Shown here in pieces: positions 17,144-26,697 of a stretch of 64,000 bases of DNA. How positions within the stretch are numbered: the first letter of the stretch is position 1; each line of letters begins with the position of its first letter. The DNA comes from Microbacterium sp. Root553 (lineage in GTDB: Bacteria > Actinomycetota > Actinomycetes > Actinomycetales > Microbacteriaceae), in contig NZ_LMFY01000001.1 in the NCBI RefSeq assembly GCF_001426995.1, forward strand, positions 2,105,675 through 2,169,674. Direction: 5' to 3'. Both the position numbers and the translations under genes were made by a program. Under the pieces are notes generated by a model. It was not told the DNA's origin, did no database searches, and saw nothing but the letters and a program-made list of their open reading frames with translations.

Positions 17144-18184
17144 ATGACCGACGACGTGCTGCCGGAATCGCTGAGTGCCGAGATCAACACCGTGCTCGAT
17201 GAGGCGGGGGTCACGACGGACCGACGACTCGTCCTGCGCATGATGCGCACCGCGCTGCTTCTGGGCGAGGATGGCACCGACCGGCTCGACCTCAAGATCG
17301 CGTCCGCGGCGCTGGCCGAGATGCGCGACGCCTTCCGGCTCTTCGCCCCTTTCGAGGGAGTGCCCAAGGTCACGGTCTTCGGTTCCGCCCGCACGCGGCA
17401 GGACGATCCTCTCTACGTCCAGGCGCGAGCCGTCGCCGAGGCTCTCGCCGCGGACGGCTGGATGGTCGTGACGGGCGCCGGCCCCGGCATCATGCAGGCC
17501 GCCGCCGAGGGTGCGGGTCCTGCGCTCTCGCTGGGCGTGTCGATCCGGCTGCCGTTCGAGGAGAAGGCGAACAGCCTCGTCGCGGGGAGCGATCACGTCG
17601 TCGCGATGAAGTACTTCTTCACCCGCAAGCTGATGCTGATCAAGGAATCCATCGGATTCATCTGCCTCCCCGGCGGCTTCGGCACCCTCGACGAGATGTT
17701 CGAGCTCCTCACTCTGCAGCAGACGGGAAAGGCCGAGCCGACCCCCATCGTGCTGCTCGACGAACCGGGCGGCACCTTCTGGAACGGGCTCAAGCGGTTC
17801 ATCGATGAAGATCTCGCGCCCACCGGGGTGATCTCCGAGGGTGACTTCGACCGCGTCGTCATCACGGACTCGGTCCAGTCGGCGGCCGCCGTGATCGCCG
17901 GGTTCTGGCGCAACTACGACTCGCTGCGGTGGGTGGGCGACACGCTCGTGCTCCGCCTGCGCGCAGAGCCGACCGATGCCGAGCTCGACGCACTCAACGA
18001 GCAGTTCGCCGGGATGCTGATCAGCGGCCGCATCGAGCGGTCCGCGCCGCGGTCACCCGAGGTCTCCGACGACGATGTGCTGCATCTGCCGAGGCTCGCG
18101 CTCCACCTGGACCAGCGACAGGTCGGCAACCTGTTCCGTCTGATCGGCGCGATCAACGCGCTGGAGTCTGCTCCCGCGCTCTGA
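17144..18184 (+). CDS. LOG-family protein (TIGR00730-like, nucleoside 5'-monophosphate phosphoribohydrolase fold)
   Basis: A 346-residue Rossmann-fold protein. The hallmark PGGFGTLDEMFE lies near residues 174-185, preceded by VTGAGPGIMQAAAEGA near 106-121 and KYFFTRK, which carries a conserved Arg. LOG enzymes release ribose phosphate from cytokinin nucleotides or other nucleoside monophosphates. This one is longer than the 190-residue plant-type proteins because of extra N- and C-terminal parts. Its last 32 bp overlap the end of the convergent amine oxidase gene. Confidence 0.8.
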   Translation: MTDDVLPESLSAEINTVLDEAGVTTDRRLVLRMMRTALLLGEDGTDRLDLKIASAALAEMRDAFRLFAPFEGVPKVTVFGSARTRQDDPLYVQARAVAEALAADGWMVVTGAGPGIMQAAAEGAGPALSLGVSIRLPFEEKANSLVAGSDHVVAMKYFFTRKLMLIKESIGFICLPGGFGTLDEMFELLTLQQTGKAEPTPIVLLDEPGGTFWNGLKRFIDEDLAPTGVISEGDFDRVVITDSVQSAAAVIAGFWRNYDSLRWVGDTLVLRLRAEPTDAELDALNEQFAGMLISGRIERSAPRSPEVSDDDVLHLPRLALHLDQRQVGNLFRLIGAINALESAPAL

Positions 18185-19508
18185 TGCCTGCCGCGAAGGC
18201 GGCCGGGTCGACCGACCGACCGAGGATGCGCTCGGCGGCTCGGTGCCCCGAATAGTAGGCGGCCCCCACCGTGGCGGGTTCGTCTCCCCAGGTGGCCTCG
18301 CCCGCGAAGTGCAGCACGCCGTCGACCGGGCCGGCGAGGTCGTCGTGATCGCGGTGCGAGGACCCGACGGCGAGATGCGAGTACGACCCGTTCGAGAACG
18401 GGTCGTGTCCCCACCGGGTGATCCACCGTGCCGTGGGGGCTCCGACGGCGTCGCCGTACAGCCTGTGCAGGGCGGCGAGCACGTCCGCGACGATCTCGTC
18501 GTCGGTGAGTTCCTGCATCCGCTTCCCGAACGGGCCGGCGGCGAAGGTGAGGAGGGTGGGCAGACCGCTGACGGCCGACACGTCGTACCAGGAGTGCCAG
18601 TGCTCGCCCGCCTCGCCGAGTGCCCGCAGCACATAGCTGTCTTCGTCCCAGAAGCGCACCGGGAACTGGAGGAAGATCTTGTTGAAGACGCCCATTCCGA
18701 GACGCTCCACGGGGCCTGCGACGGCATCGGGCAGCGGAGGGGTGAAGTCGATCGAACCGGCCTTGAGCACGCCGAGCGGCACCGTGACCAGCGCGGTGCG
18801 GGCCGAGAATTCGCCCTCCGCCGTCGTGACGGTCACTCCGTCCGCGGTGCGCGCGACGCGCGTCACGACGTGGTCGAACCGGATGTCGAGGCCGGCGGCG
18901 ATGCGCCGGGGGAGCTCATCGTACCCACGGGGGAAGATCACCTCGTCGCCGTCGATCTCGTCCTCGTCGAGCCCGTGCGCGTCGAGGTCTCCGATCCACG
19001 CCCCGCACTGCTCCTCGACCCGGTGGCGGAAGAACTCGCGGATCTCGTCGATCCGCTCCGGCGCAAGGCCCGATCTGTCGAGGGCGCGCTCGGTGACGTC
19101 GAGGTAGGTGTCGCCGGGAGAGGAGGCCGCGATCTCCTCGACGAGCAGGCGATCGGCCTCGGCGACGTCCTCGACCCACTGCGCGGTGGCGGCGGCGTCC
19201 ATACGCGCACCGTCTCCGTCGAAGTTCTCGATCGGTCGGCCGCCGGCCTGGAAGCTGCCGACCGTGTACTCGATGCTGGGGATGCCGAGCTCCTGCACGA
19301 GTTCCCAGAGTGGCGAGTCGTCGATCCCGTGGACCCACGAGGCACCGAGGTCGACGGGGAAGTCCGCGGAGCGGTCGGTGTTCATCCGTCCGCCGATGCG
19401 GTCGCGACCCTCCAGCACGAGCACCGACTCGCCGGCGTCCGCGAGCATCCGCGCCGCGGTCACGCCCGACATCCCGGCGCCGATCACGATCGTGTCGTAC
19501 GTGGTCAC
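18153..19508 (-). CDS. Flavin-containing amine oxidase
   Basis: A 451-residue FAD enzyme of the monoamine/polyamine oxidase family. The dinucleotide-binding IVIGAGMSG and LEGRDRIGGRMNTD lie in the first 45 residues. The C-terminal FAD contact HFAGEATWGDEPATVGAAYYSG is near 410-435. It should oxidise an amine to an aldehyde with release of ammonia and peroxide; the amine is unknown. No signal peptide is seen. The GTG start at 19508 has a good AGGAGG upstream. It overlaps the convergent gene by 32 bp. Confidence 0.88.
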   Translation of the reverse strand: MTTYDTIVIGAGMSGVTAARMLADAGESVLVLEGRDRIGGRMNTDRSADFPVDLGASWVHGIDDSPLWELVQELGIPSIEYTVGSFQAGGRPIENFDGDGARMDAAATAQWVEDVAEADRLLVEEIAASSPGDTYLDVTERALDRSGLAPERIDEIREFFRHRVEEQCGAWIGDLDAHGLDEDEIDGDEVIFPRGYDELPRRIAAGLDIRFDHVVTRVARTADGVTVTTAEGEFSARTALVTVPLGVLKAGSIDFTPPLPDAVAGPVERLGMGVFNKIFLQFPVRFWDEDSYVLRALGEAGEHWHSWYDVSAVSGLPTLLTFAAGPFGKRMQELTDDEIVADVLAALHRLYGDAVGAPTARWITRWGHDPFSNGSYSHLAVGSSHRDHDDLAGPVDGVLHFAGEATWGDEPATVGAAYYSGHRAAERILGRSVDPAAFAAGIRAREQTPAR

Positions 19509-19576
19509 TGGATCCTCCTGCGGGTGTCACCGGGCTGCGCGGCGCCGCACTCGTGGCACGGGCGGTGGGCACAGGG

Positions 19577-19582
19577 TATCGT
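19577..19582 (+). promoter_or_regulatory. -10 box of the nusA operon
   Basis: TATCGT, 7 nt before an ATG at 19590 that opens a 12-codon frame, and about 55 nt before nusA. It is the only good -10 between the divergent amine oxidase gene and nusA. Confidence 0.5.
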
Positions 19583-19589
19583 GGTACGG

Positions 19590-19628
19590 ATGTCGCGTGT
19601 GCACACCCGCGCGACGAGAGCTGAATAG
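19590..19628 (+). CDS. Possible leaderless upstream ORF before nusA, 12 residues
   Basis: The frame MSRVHTRATRAE ends with TAG at 19626-19628, directly beside the Shine-Dalgarno (GGGAG) of nusA. It starts 7 nt after a TANNNT box, like real leaderless genes in this window. Translation could couple to nusA. It has no recognisable function and may be chance. Confidence 0.3.
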   Translation: MSRVHTRATRAE

Positions 19629-19637
19629 GGAGTTGTC

Positions 19638-20621
19638 ATGGATATCGAACTGAGTCTGCTGCGTGGGATCGAGAAGGAGAAGGCGATTCCCTTCGACGAA
19701 CTCGTCTCGATCATCGAACAGGCCATCCTGACCGCCTACTCCAAGCACGTCTCCGAAGACGGCGCCACCCCTGAGGGCGTGCGCGTCGAGCTCGACCGCC
19801 GCACCGGCCACGTCGCCGTGCTGCAGGTCGTCAAGGACGACGAGGGCGCGATCATCGGCGAGGAGGATGCGACTCCCGGTGACTTCGGTCGTATCGCCGC
19901 TTTCGCCGCGAAGCAGGTCATCAGCCAGCGTCTTCGCGACATCGCCGACGACGTCGTGCTCGGCGACTTCAAGGACAAGGAAGGCGACATCGTCGCCGGC
20001 GTCGTGCAGCAGGGGCCGAACCCGCGCATGATCCACGTCGACCTCGGAGCCGTCGAGGCGATCCTGCCGCCCGAGGAGCAGGTCCCCGGCGAGGTGTACG
20101 CGCACGGTTCGCGTCTGCGCGTGTACGTCACCAGCGTCGCCAAGGGACTCAAGGGTCCGCAGATCACGGTCTCGCGCACGCACCCCGGACTCGTCCGCAA
20201 GCTGTTCGCGCTCGAGGTTCCCGAGATCGCCGCCGGGCTCGTCGAGATCGTGTCCCTCGCGCGCGAGGCCGGACACCGCACCAAGATCGCCGTCAGGGCG
20301 AACGACCCCGCGATCAACGCCAAGGGCGCCTGCATCGGCGAGATGGGGCGACGCGTCCGCGCCGTCACCGAGGAGCTCGCGGGGGAGAAGATCGACATCG
20401 TCGACTACGACCCCGAGCTCGCTCCCTTCGTGGCCAACGCGCTGTCGCCGGCGAAGGTGACCAGCTCGTTCATCCTCGATGCGAACACCAAGGCCGTGCG
20501 CGCACTCGTGCCGGATTACCAGCTCTCGCTGGCGATCGGCAAGGAGGGGCAGAACGCGCGCCTCGCCGCCAAGCTCACCGGTGCGAAGATCGACATCCAG
20601 CCCGACAGCGTCCTCGACTGA
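19638..20621 (+). CDS. nusA: Transcription termination/antitermination factor NusA
   Basis: A 327-residue RNA polymerase accessory factor. The N-terminal polymerase-binding domain opens MDIELSLLRGIEKEKAIPFDEL. An S1 domain covers about 115-180, and two KH domains follow (VAVRANDPAINAKGACIGEMGRRVRAV near 217 and LAIGKEGQNARLAAKLTG near 297). As in other actinobacteria, the acidic C-terminal repeats of E. coli NusA are missing. The start has GGGAG 5 nt upstream. It heads the nusA-ylxR-infB-rbfA series. The usual upstream neighbour rimP is absent from this window. Confidence 0.96.
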   Translation: MDIELSLLRGIEKEKAIPFDELVSIIEQAILTAYSKHVSEDGATPEGVRVELDRRTGHVAVLQVVKDDEGAIIGEEDATPGDFGRIAAFAAKQVISQRLRDIADDVVLGDFKDKEGDIVAGVVQQGPNPRMIHVDLGAVEAILPPEEQVPGEVYAHGSRLRVYVTSVAKGLKGPQITVSRTHPGLVRKLFALEVPEIAAGLVEIVSLAREAGHRTKIAVRANDPAINAKGACIGEMGRRVRAVTEELAGEKIDIVDYDPELAPFVANALSPAKVTSSFILDANTKAVRALVPDYQLSLAIGKEGQNARLAAKLTGAKIDIQPDSVLD

Positions 20622-20680
20622 CCACGCGGCACGTACGACTCGCGGCTCTCACGTGAGTCGTACGGGAACTCAGGTGTAAG

Positions 20681-20935
20681 ATGGAACCCGTACGAACGTG
20701 CGTCGGCTGTCGCACGCGTGCTCCCCGCTCCACTCTGCTCAGGGTGGTGTCCCAGAACGACATCCTCATCCTCGATGAGAGTGCTGTCCTGCCGGGGCGC
20801 GGCGCGTGGGTGCATCCGACACCGGAATGCATGGAAGCCGCTCTGCGGCGCCGCGCCTTCGGAAGAGCACTGCGCGTGACCAGCGAACTGGACACGCGGA
20901 ACATCGCACAGCATCCACCAAGAAACAAAGGCTGA
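20681..20935 (+). CDS. YlxR/RnpM family RNA-binding protein
   Basis: An 84-residue protein of the DUF448/YlxR family. It opens with MEPVRTCVGCRTRAPRS, the family's signature, and has GRGAWVHPTPECMEAALRRRAFGRAL in the middle. The family binds RNA; in Bacillus it acts on RNase P. It lies between nusA and infB, its normal place, and is likely cotranscribed with both. The ATG start falls inside a TAAGAT sequence and there is no Shine-Dalgarno, so a start a few codons downstream is possible. Confidence 0.88.
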   Translation: MEPVRTCVGCRTRAPRSTLLRVVSQNDILILDESAVLPGRGAWVHPTPECMEAALRRRAFGRALRVTSELDTRNIAQHPPRNKG

Positions 20936-21029
20936 ACAGCTATGGAAACAAAGTGAACGGCTCGAAATGAGACCCGTCCGCGACTAGTGGTCTGCCCTGT
21001 CTGGGTGGACCGACTCAGACAGGAGAATT

Positions 21030-23849
21030 GTGGCTGGTAAACCACGCGTACACGAGATCGCCGCCGAACTCGGCGTCGACAGCAAGATCGCACTTGCAAA
21101 GCTCAAGGAACTCGGAGAGTTCGTCAAGAGCCCCTCTTCGACCATCGAACCGCCGGTGGCGCGCAAGCTGCGCGCGGCGATCGAGGCGGATGCTTCGCTG
21201 AAGCCGTCCGCAGACACCACGTCGGCCGCGAAGCCCGGTGCCGCCAAGACCGGTGCCGCGAAGCCCGGTGCCGCCAAGACCGGTGCTGCCAAGCCCGCGG
21301 CCGCACGGCCCGGCGCCCCGACCCCCGGCCCCAAGCCCGGTCCGAAGCCGGCACCCGCGCCCGAGCAGCCCGCTGCTCCGGTCGAGGAGGCTCCGGCTCC
21401 GCAGGCTGCACCCGCAGCGGCGACCCCCGGACCCGCCGAGGTGAAGCCCGCCGAGGCGAAGTCCGAAGAGGCGAAGCCCGCCGATGGTGGAGCGCCGAAG
21501 CCCGGTGCCCCGCGCCCCGGCAACAACCCGTTCTCGTCGGCTCAGGGCATGGGCCAGCGCCCGGCCGGCCCTCGTCCGGGCAACAACCCGTTCGCGTCGG
21601 CTCAGGGCATGGGCCAGCGCCCGAGCCCGACCCCCGGCAACATCCCGCGTCCGCAGGCGCCTCGTCCCGGCGCGCCGCGTCCGGGTGCGCCTCGTCCCGG
21701 TTCCCCCCGTCCCGGCGCTCCGCGCGGTGGTCAGGGTGGTCGTCCCGGCGGCGCACCGTTCCAGCAGCGTCCCGGCGGCCCCGGTCGTCCCGGCGGTGCC
21801 GGTGGACCCGGTGGTGCAGGTGGCCCCGGCGCACGTCCCGGTGGCGGCTTCGCAGGTCGTCCCGGTGGCGGCGGAGGCCGTGGTCGTGGTCCCGGTGGAG
21901 GTACCGCAGGTGCCTTCGGTAAGGGCGGCGGCAAGAGCAAGCAGCGCAAGTCGCGGCGGGCGAAGCGGCAAGAATTCGAGATGCGGAGTGCTCCGGTCGT
22001 CGGTGGCGTCAACGTCACCCGCGGTAACGGAGAGGTCATCCGCATGCGCCGTGGCGCGTCCATCGCGGACTTCGCCGACAAGATCGAGACGCTGACCGGC
22101 TACACGGTCCAGCCCGGAACCCTCGTGACGATCCTCTTCAACCTCGGCGAGATGGCCACGGCCACCGAGTCGCTGGACGAGGCGACGTTCGAGGTGCTCG
22201 GCGAGGAGCTCGGCTACAAGATCCAGATGGTCTCGCCCGAGGACGAGGACAAGGAGCTCCTCGAGGGCTTCGGTCTCGACCTCGAGGCCGAGCTGGAGGC
22301 GGAGAGCGAGGACGACCTCGAGATCCGTCCCCCGGTCGTCACCGTCATGGGTCACGTCGACCACGGTAAGACCAGACTGCTCGACGCGATCCGTCAGACC
22401 AACGTCATCGACGGTGAAGCGGGTGGCATCACCCAGCACATCGGTGCGTACCAGGTCTGGACGGAGCACGAGGGCATCGAGCGGGCCATCACCTTCATCG
22501 ACACCCCGGGTCACGAGGCGTTCACCGCCATGCGTGCCCGTGGTGCGCAGGTGACCGACCTCGCGATCCTCGTGGTCGCGGCCGACGACGGCATCATGCC
22601 GCAGACGGTCGAGGCTCTCAACCACGCCCAGGCGGCCAATGTGCCGATCGTGGTCGCGGTGAACAAGGTCGACAAGCCCGACGCCAACCCGGCCAAGGTC
22701 CGTCAGCAGCTGACCGAGTACGGTCTGGTCGCTGAGGAGTACGGCGGAGACGTGCTGTTCGTCGATGTGTCGGCTCGTGCCAACACCGGCATCCAGGAAC
22801 TCCTGGACGCGGTGCTGCTCACCGCCGATGCGGGTCTCGACCTCACCGCGAACCCGAACAAGGGCGCGCGTGGTGTGGCCATCGAGGCGAAGCTCGACAA
22901 GGGCCGCGGATCGGTCGCCACGGTGCTCATCCAGTCCGGAACGCTCCGGATCGGAGACGCCATCGTCGCCGGAACCGCGTACGGACGAGTTCGTGCGATG
23001 GCCGACGAGAACGGCGAGCAGGTCCTCGAGGCCTACCCGTCGCGTCCCGTGCAGGTTCAGGGTCTCAACTCGGTGCCTCGTGCCGGTGACGTCTTCATCG
23101 TGACCGAGGAAGACCGTATGGCCCGTCAGATCGCTGAGAAGCGTGAAGCGGTCGAGCGCAACGCTCAGCTGGCCAAGGCCCGCAAGCGCATCTCGCTCGA
23201 GGACTTCACCCGTGCTCTCGAGGACGGCAAGGTCGAGTCGCTCAACCTCATCATCAAGGGTGACGTCTCCGGTGCCGTCGAGGCGCTGGAGGAGTCGCTG
23301 CTCAAGATCGAGGTCGACGACTCGGTGCAGCTCCGCATCATCCACCGCGGTGTCGGTGCGATCACGGAGTCCGACGTGAACCTGGCGACGATCGACAACG
23401 CGATCATCGTGGGCTTCAACGTCCGTCCCGACACGAAGGCGCGCGAGCGCGCTCAGCGTGAGGGCGTCGACATCCGGTTCTACTCGGTGATCTACAACGC
23501 GATCGACGAGATCGAGAGCTCGCTCAAGGGCATGCTCAAGCCGGAGTACGAAGAGATCCAGTCGGGTGTCGCCGAGATCCGCGAGGTGTTCCGCTCCTCG
23601 AAGTTCGGCAACATCGCCGGTGTCATCGTGCGGTCGGGAACGATCACGCGAAACGCCAAGGCTCGTGTCATCCGCGATGGCGTCGTGATCGCCGATGGCC
23701 TCGCCATCGAGTCGCTGCGTCGCTTCAAGGATGACGTCACCGAGGTGCGCACGGACTACGAGGCCGGTATCGGCCTCGGCAAGTTCAACGACATCCAGAT
23801 CGGCGACGAGATCGAGACGACGGAACTGGTCGAGAAGCCGCGCGGCTGA
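21030..23849 (+). CDS. infB: Translation initiation factor IF-2
   Basis: A 939-residue GTPase that brings fMet-tRNA to the 30S subunit. The first 310 residues are a low-complexity actinobacterial extension: Ala/Lys/Pro repeats (65-150), a 19-residue repeat around NNPF(S/A)SAQGMGQRP (about 165-200) and a Gly/Pro/Arg-rich tract (210-300). The conserved N-domain follows, then the G domain with GHVDHGKT near 438-445, DTPGHE near 490 and NKVD near 545, and the beta-barrel/C-terminal domains. The GTG start has AGGAG upstream. It is downstream of nusA and ylxR. Confidence 0.97.
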   Translation: MAGKPRVHEIAAELGVDSKIALAKLKELGEFVKSPSSTIEPPVARKLRAAIEADASLKPSADTTSAAKPGAAKTGAAKPGAAKTGAAKPAAARPGAPTPGPKPGPKPAPAPEQPAAPVEEAPAPQAAPAAATPGPAEVKPAEAKSEEAKPADGGAPKPGAPRPGNNPFSSAQGMGQRPAGPRPGNNPFASAQGMGQRPSPTPGNIPRPQAPRPGAPRPGAPRPGSPRPGAPRGGQGGRPGGAPFQQRPGGPGRPGGAGGPGGAGGPGARPGGGFAGRPGGGGGRGRGPGGGTAGAFGKGGGKSKQRKSRRAKRQEFEMRSAPVVGGVNVTRGNGEVIRMRRGASIADFADKIETLTGYTVQPGTLVTILFNLGEMATATESLDEATFEVLGEELGYKIQMVSPEDEDKELLEGFGLDLEAELEAESEDDLEIRPPVVTVMGHVDHGKTRLLDAIRQTNVIDGEAGGITQHIGAYQVWTEHEGIERAITFIDTPGHEAFTAMRARGAQVTDLAILVVAADDGIMPQTVEALNHAQAANVPIVVAVNKVDKPDANPAKVRQQLTEYGLVAEEYGGDVLFVDVSARANTGIQELLDAVLLTADAGLDLTANPNKGARGVAIEAKLDKGRGSVATVLIQSGTLRIGDAIVAGTAYGRVRAMADENGEQVLEAYPSRPVQVQGLNSVPRAGDVFIVTEEDRMARQIAEKREAVERNAQLAKARKRISLEDFTRALEDGKVESLNLIIKGDVSGAVEALEESLLKIEVDDSVQLRIIHRGVGAITESDVNLATIDNAIIVGFNVRPDTKARERAQREGVDIRFYSVIYNAIDEIESSLKGMLKPEYEEIQSGVAEIREVFRSSKFGNIAGVIVRSGTITRNAKARVIRDGVVIADGLAIESLRRFKDDVTEVRTDYEAGIGLGKFNDIQIGDEIETTELVEKPRG

Positions 23850-23864
23850 TCGAGTTCGATATAT

Positions 23865-23923
23865 CTTCGGGCGTCCTTCGCTCCGGCTCCTCAGCGGGCC
23901 AGCGAGACGAAGGGCGCCCGAAG
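23865..23923 (+). other. Long hairpin between infB and rbfA
   Basis: Two 16-nt arms (starting CTTCGGGCG and CGAAGGGCG) pair with a single G-U wobble around a 27-nt loop. An 8-bp palindrome GATATATC overlaps the left edge. There is no U-tract, so it may attenuate, be a processing site or belong to a REP-like family rather than terminate. Confidence 0.55.
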
Positions 23924-23944
23924 GGTACGCAGAGGGAGAGAACA

Positions 23945-24379
23945 ATGGCTGGTGAACGTCAGGCCCGTCTGGCCGATCGGATCCGAGTGATCCTTGCCGA
24001 GCGACTGGAGAAGGGGCTGCGCGACCCGCGCCTCGGCTTCGTGACCCTCACCGACTGCCGCGTCAGCGGCGATCTGCAGCACGCCTCCGTCTTCTACACC
24101 GTGCTCGGCACGGAGGAGGAGCGGATCGCCAGCGGTGCCGCCCTGGCATCGGCGACGGGCATGCTGCGCAGCGAGGTGGGACGACAGCTGAGCACCCGAC
24201 TGGTGCCGACGCTCGAGTTCATCCCGGATGCTCTGCCCGAGAACGCCGACCACATCTCCGCGCTGCTCCGCGAGGCGCAGCAGCGTGACGCGGAGGTCGC
24301 GGCGCTCGCGTCGTCGGCGTCGCATGCGGGAGAGGCTGACCCCTACTTGCATCCGGATGAGGACGACTCGCGCTCCTGA
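23945..24379 (+). CDS. rbfA: 30S ribosome-binding factor A
   Basis: A 144-residue assembly factor for the small subunit, needed for 16S maturation and cold adaptation. The KH-like fold shows IRVILAERLEKGLRDPRLGFVTLTDCRVSGDLQHASVFYTV at about 13-53 and the conserved tail LVPTLEFIPDALPENADHISALL at about 87-109. The ATG has GGGAGAG upstream. It closes the conserved infB block. The next gene is an unrelated regulator, not truB as in many genomes. Confidence 0.95.
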   Translation: MAGERQARLADRIRVILAERLEKGLRDPRLGFVTLTDCRVSGDLQHASVFYTVLGTEEERIASGAALASATGMLRSEVGRQLSTRLVPTLEFIPDALPENADHISALLREAQQRDAEVAALASSASHAGEADPYLHPDEDDSRS

Positions 24380-24532
24380 CCTGTGCCTGCCCCGCTCCGA
24401 GTGCGAGGGCTTGCTACCCTCACCTGAACGAGCGGATGCTCGTACGGACTCGGGGGGTTCGGCATCGACGGATCGAGTGCGCGGGGGGCGGTCTCGATCG
24501 ACCCCGCCTCACTGGAGGCTCTGGTCTCCGCA

Positions 24533-26635
24533 TTGCTGGATGACGACCTGAGCTGTGCTCCGCACGTGGTCGCGAGGCTCGTGTCGGAGGTGACGGGAGA
24601 CACGGCGACCGTCAGGGCCGTGGCGGCCAGGCTCGATTTCGCGCAGCGCCAGGGGCTCAGGGCGCTGCCGTCACCGTTGCCGTCGGTGCCCGAGATCGAC
24701 GCGCTCTACGAGAGCGTGCAGCTCGCCGACCGCGATCGTGATCTGCTCCTCGCGGTGGCGCTGCACTTCAGCGACTCCCTCGAGCCGATCCTCGCGATCG
24801 ACGGGCGCACCGCCGCTGAGCTGGCATCCGGCCCGGTCGGGGATCTGATCGAGATGCACGCCGGAAGGATCCGACTGATCGATCCCCGGCTCGCCATCTG
24901 GCTGCAGGCCAGGACGCCCGGCTCCGACACCGCGGCGGTGCACGCGCGTCTGCACCGTGTCTTCCTGGCCCGCGGGGAGCAGGTGTGCGCGGACTGGCAT
25001 GCGGCGAGGTCGTCCGCGTCCCCGAGCCCGGTGGCCGCGAGCGAGCTCATTCGCACGGCCCGCATCCTCTCGCAGGCCGGGCGGAGCGGGCGGGCGTTCC
25101 AGATCGCCGGCGAGGCGGCGTCCCACACGTCCGGCGCGGAGCACGACGAGGCCACGCTCGTGGCCGGGGTCTCGGCGATCGCCGCGGGCCACGCTGTGGA
25201 TGCCGTGCGACTGCTCGTCGGGCTGTACCCCGATGCCGCCGAGCGCCACCGCCTGCAGGGTCTCGGGGGTCTGCTGGTCGCTCAGGCCTGTGTCCGGGGC
25301 GCCGTGCCGGAGCTGGACGCCCACACGTTCACGCCGCGGACCGACGACCTCGACGACTGGTATTCCTGGACGCGGGCCTCGGCGCTCGCGGCGTTCTTCT
25401 GCGCCGAGCGCGGTGATCGCCGGGGGATGCGTGCCTGGCTCGATGCCATGCGGGAGGGCAGCGCCAAGGTGGGCGCGGACCGCTGCCTGCGCGACCCCGT
25501 CGTGGCCCTCTCGTGGTTGGTTCTCGGCGACAGGGACATCGACGACGTGCAGGGGACAGGCCCGCTCTCGCGGGGAATCCTCGGCGCGCTTCATGCGGGT
25601 ATGGAAGGGGACTTCGATCTCGGCCTCCGCCTGCTGGCAGCCTGGGACACGGGGATGGCCGCGGAGGTCGATCCGCTCGTCGCCGGGTTCGAGCGCAGTC
25701 CGCTGGTCGCCGCCTACCGCGCGGTGGTCGAGGTGCTGCTGCTGATGTGGCGGGGCGATATCGGTGCGGCCCGCATCAGGATGATGAGGGCGGCTGTCGC
25801 ACTGCCCGTCGCACTGCCGTTCGCGGGCCTCGGCGTGGTGATCACCCGCCGTCTCGACCTCGCCGTGCTCGGCAGGCTCGGCCCCTTCGCCCGCGCTCTC
25901 ACGGCCGCGCTCCCGACGCCGCAGCGGATAGATCGGCTGGTGGATCGGGGCATAGAGGCCTTCCTTGCCGGCGAGGAGGACGAGGCCATCGCGCTGATGC
26001 GACTGTGGCACGATCGCGGGGCGCCCCGGCCGGCTCTGTCGGTGCCGGGGCTGGAGGAGGCGAGCATCGAGCGCGACGAAGACCCGCCGCGGTCGGCGCC
26101 GATCGAACCGCCCGAGATCGCCCTCGCCCGCAGGCTTCGCTCCCGCATCCTGAACCTGCCCGGACAGGAATGGCGGGCCGAGCGCGCCTCGATCTCCGAG
26201 GCGGCACGCACCCTCCGATCCCCGTTCACCCGCGGTCGCGTCGAGGCCATGATCGGCATCCGGTGGATTCGCGACGGCGAGGTCGCGGTCGGCCGCGACT
26301 ACCTGGCGGCCGCCCGGCATCTGCTGGAGGTGTCGGGTGCGACCGCCTGGTCTCGCGCGGTGGAGAGCCGGATCGACCGGGTGGATGCCGAAGAGACGGC
26401 GCCGCTCGCGAAGGATCCCCTCTCCTCGTCGCGGCGGGTGTGGGAGGCGCAGCTGACCGCCCGCGAACTCGAGGTGGCCATGCTGGCCGTCGAGGGGGCG
26501 TCGAACCGTGACATCGCCGATGCGCTGCACGTGTCCGTGCGAACCGTCGAGGTGCACCTCGGGCGGGTCTTCGGCAAGCTGGACGTGCGCACGCGCGTCG
26601 AGCTCACGATCCTGGCCCACCGGATCGGTGGGTAA
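24533..26635 (+). CDS. Large LuxR-type transcriptional regulator without an ATPase domain
   Basis: An approximately 700-residue protein. The last 60 residues are a LuxR/GerE HTH (TARELEVAMLAVEGASNRDIADALHVSVRTVEVHLGRVFGKL). The rest is Ala/Leu/Arg-rich helical solenoid with no Walker A motif, so it is not a classical LAL/MalT ATPase. The signal it senses is unknown. The frame is open further upstream but offers no ATG or GTG; the start taken is TTG at 24533, with GGAGG about 14 nt before it, and is uncertain. The intergenic stretch 24380-24532 holds no other supported feature. It separates rbfA from truB. Confidence 0.7.
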   Translation: MLDDDLSCAPHVVARLVSEVTGDTATVRAVAARLDFAQRQGLRALPSPLPSVPEIDALYESVQLADRDRDLLLAVALHFSDSLEPILAIDGRTAAELASGPVGDLIEMHAGRIRLIDPRLAIWLQARTPGSDTAAVHARLHRVFLARGEQVCADWHAARSSASPSPVAASELIRTARILSQAGRSGRAFQIAGEAASHTSGAEHDEATLVAGVSAIAAGHAVDAVRLLVGLYPDAAERHRLQGLGGLLVAQACVRGAVPELDAHTFTPRTDDLDDWYSWTRASALAAFFCAERGDRRGMRAWLDAMREGSAKVGADRCLRDPVVALSWLVLGDRDIDDVQGTGPLSRGILGALHAGMEGDFDLGLRLLAAWDTGMAAEVDPLVAGFERSPLVAAYRAVVEVLLLMWRGDIGAARIRMMRAAVALPVALPFAGLGVVITRRLDLAVLGRLGPFARALTAALPTPQRIDRLVDRGIEAFLAGEEDEAIALMRLWHDRGAPRPALSVPGLEEASIERDEDPPRSAPIEPPEIALARRLRSRILNLPGQEWRAERASISEAARTLRSPFTRGRVEAMIGIRWIRDGEVAVGRDYLAAARHLLEVSGATAWSRAVESRIDRVDAEETAPLAKDPLSSSRRVWEAQLTARELEVAMLAVEGASNRDIADALHVSVRTVEVHLGRVFGKLDVRTRVELTILAHRIGG

Positions 26636-26697
26636 CGTGCCCGTTCGGCACGGATCGGCGTCCTGGTGAGGGGCGAGTGCTCAGCGGGGGAGGGAGA

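Noticed and set aside
21015..23945. A 976-codon open frame antisense to infB
   Set aside because: It mirrors infB in a very GC-rich gene with G/C third positions, which keeps antisense frames open. It has no recognisable domain, no ribosome site, and runs fully within infB. Similar mirror frames exist against murE, the chorismate enzyme and the SNF2 gene.
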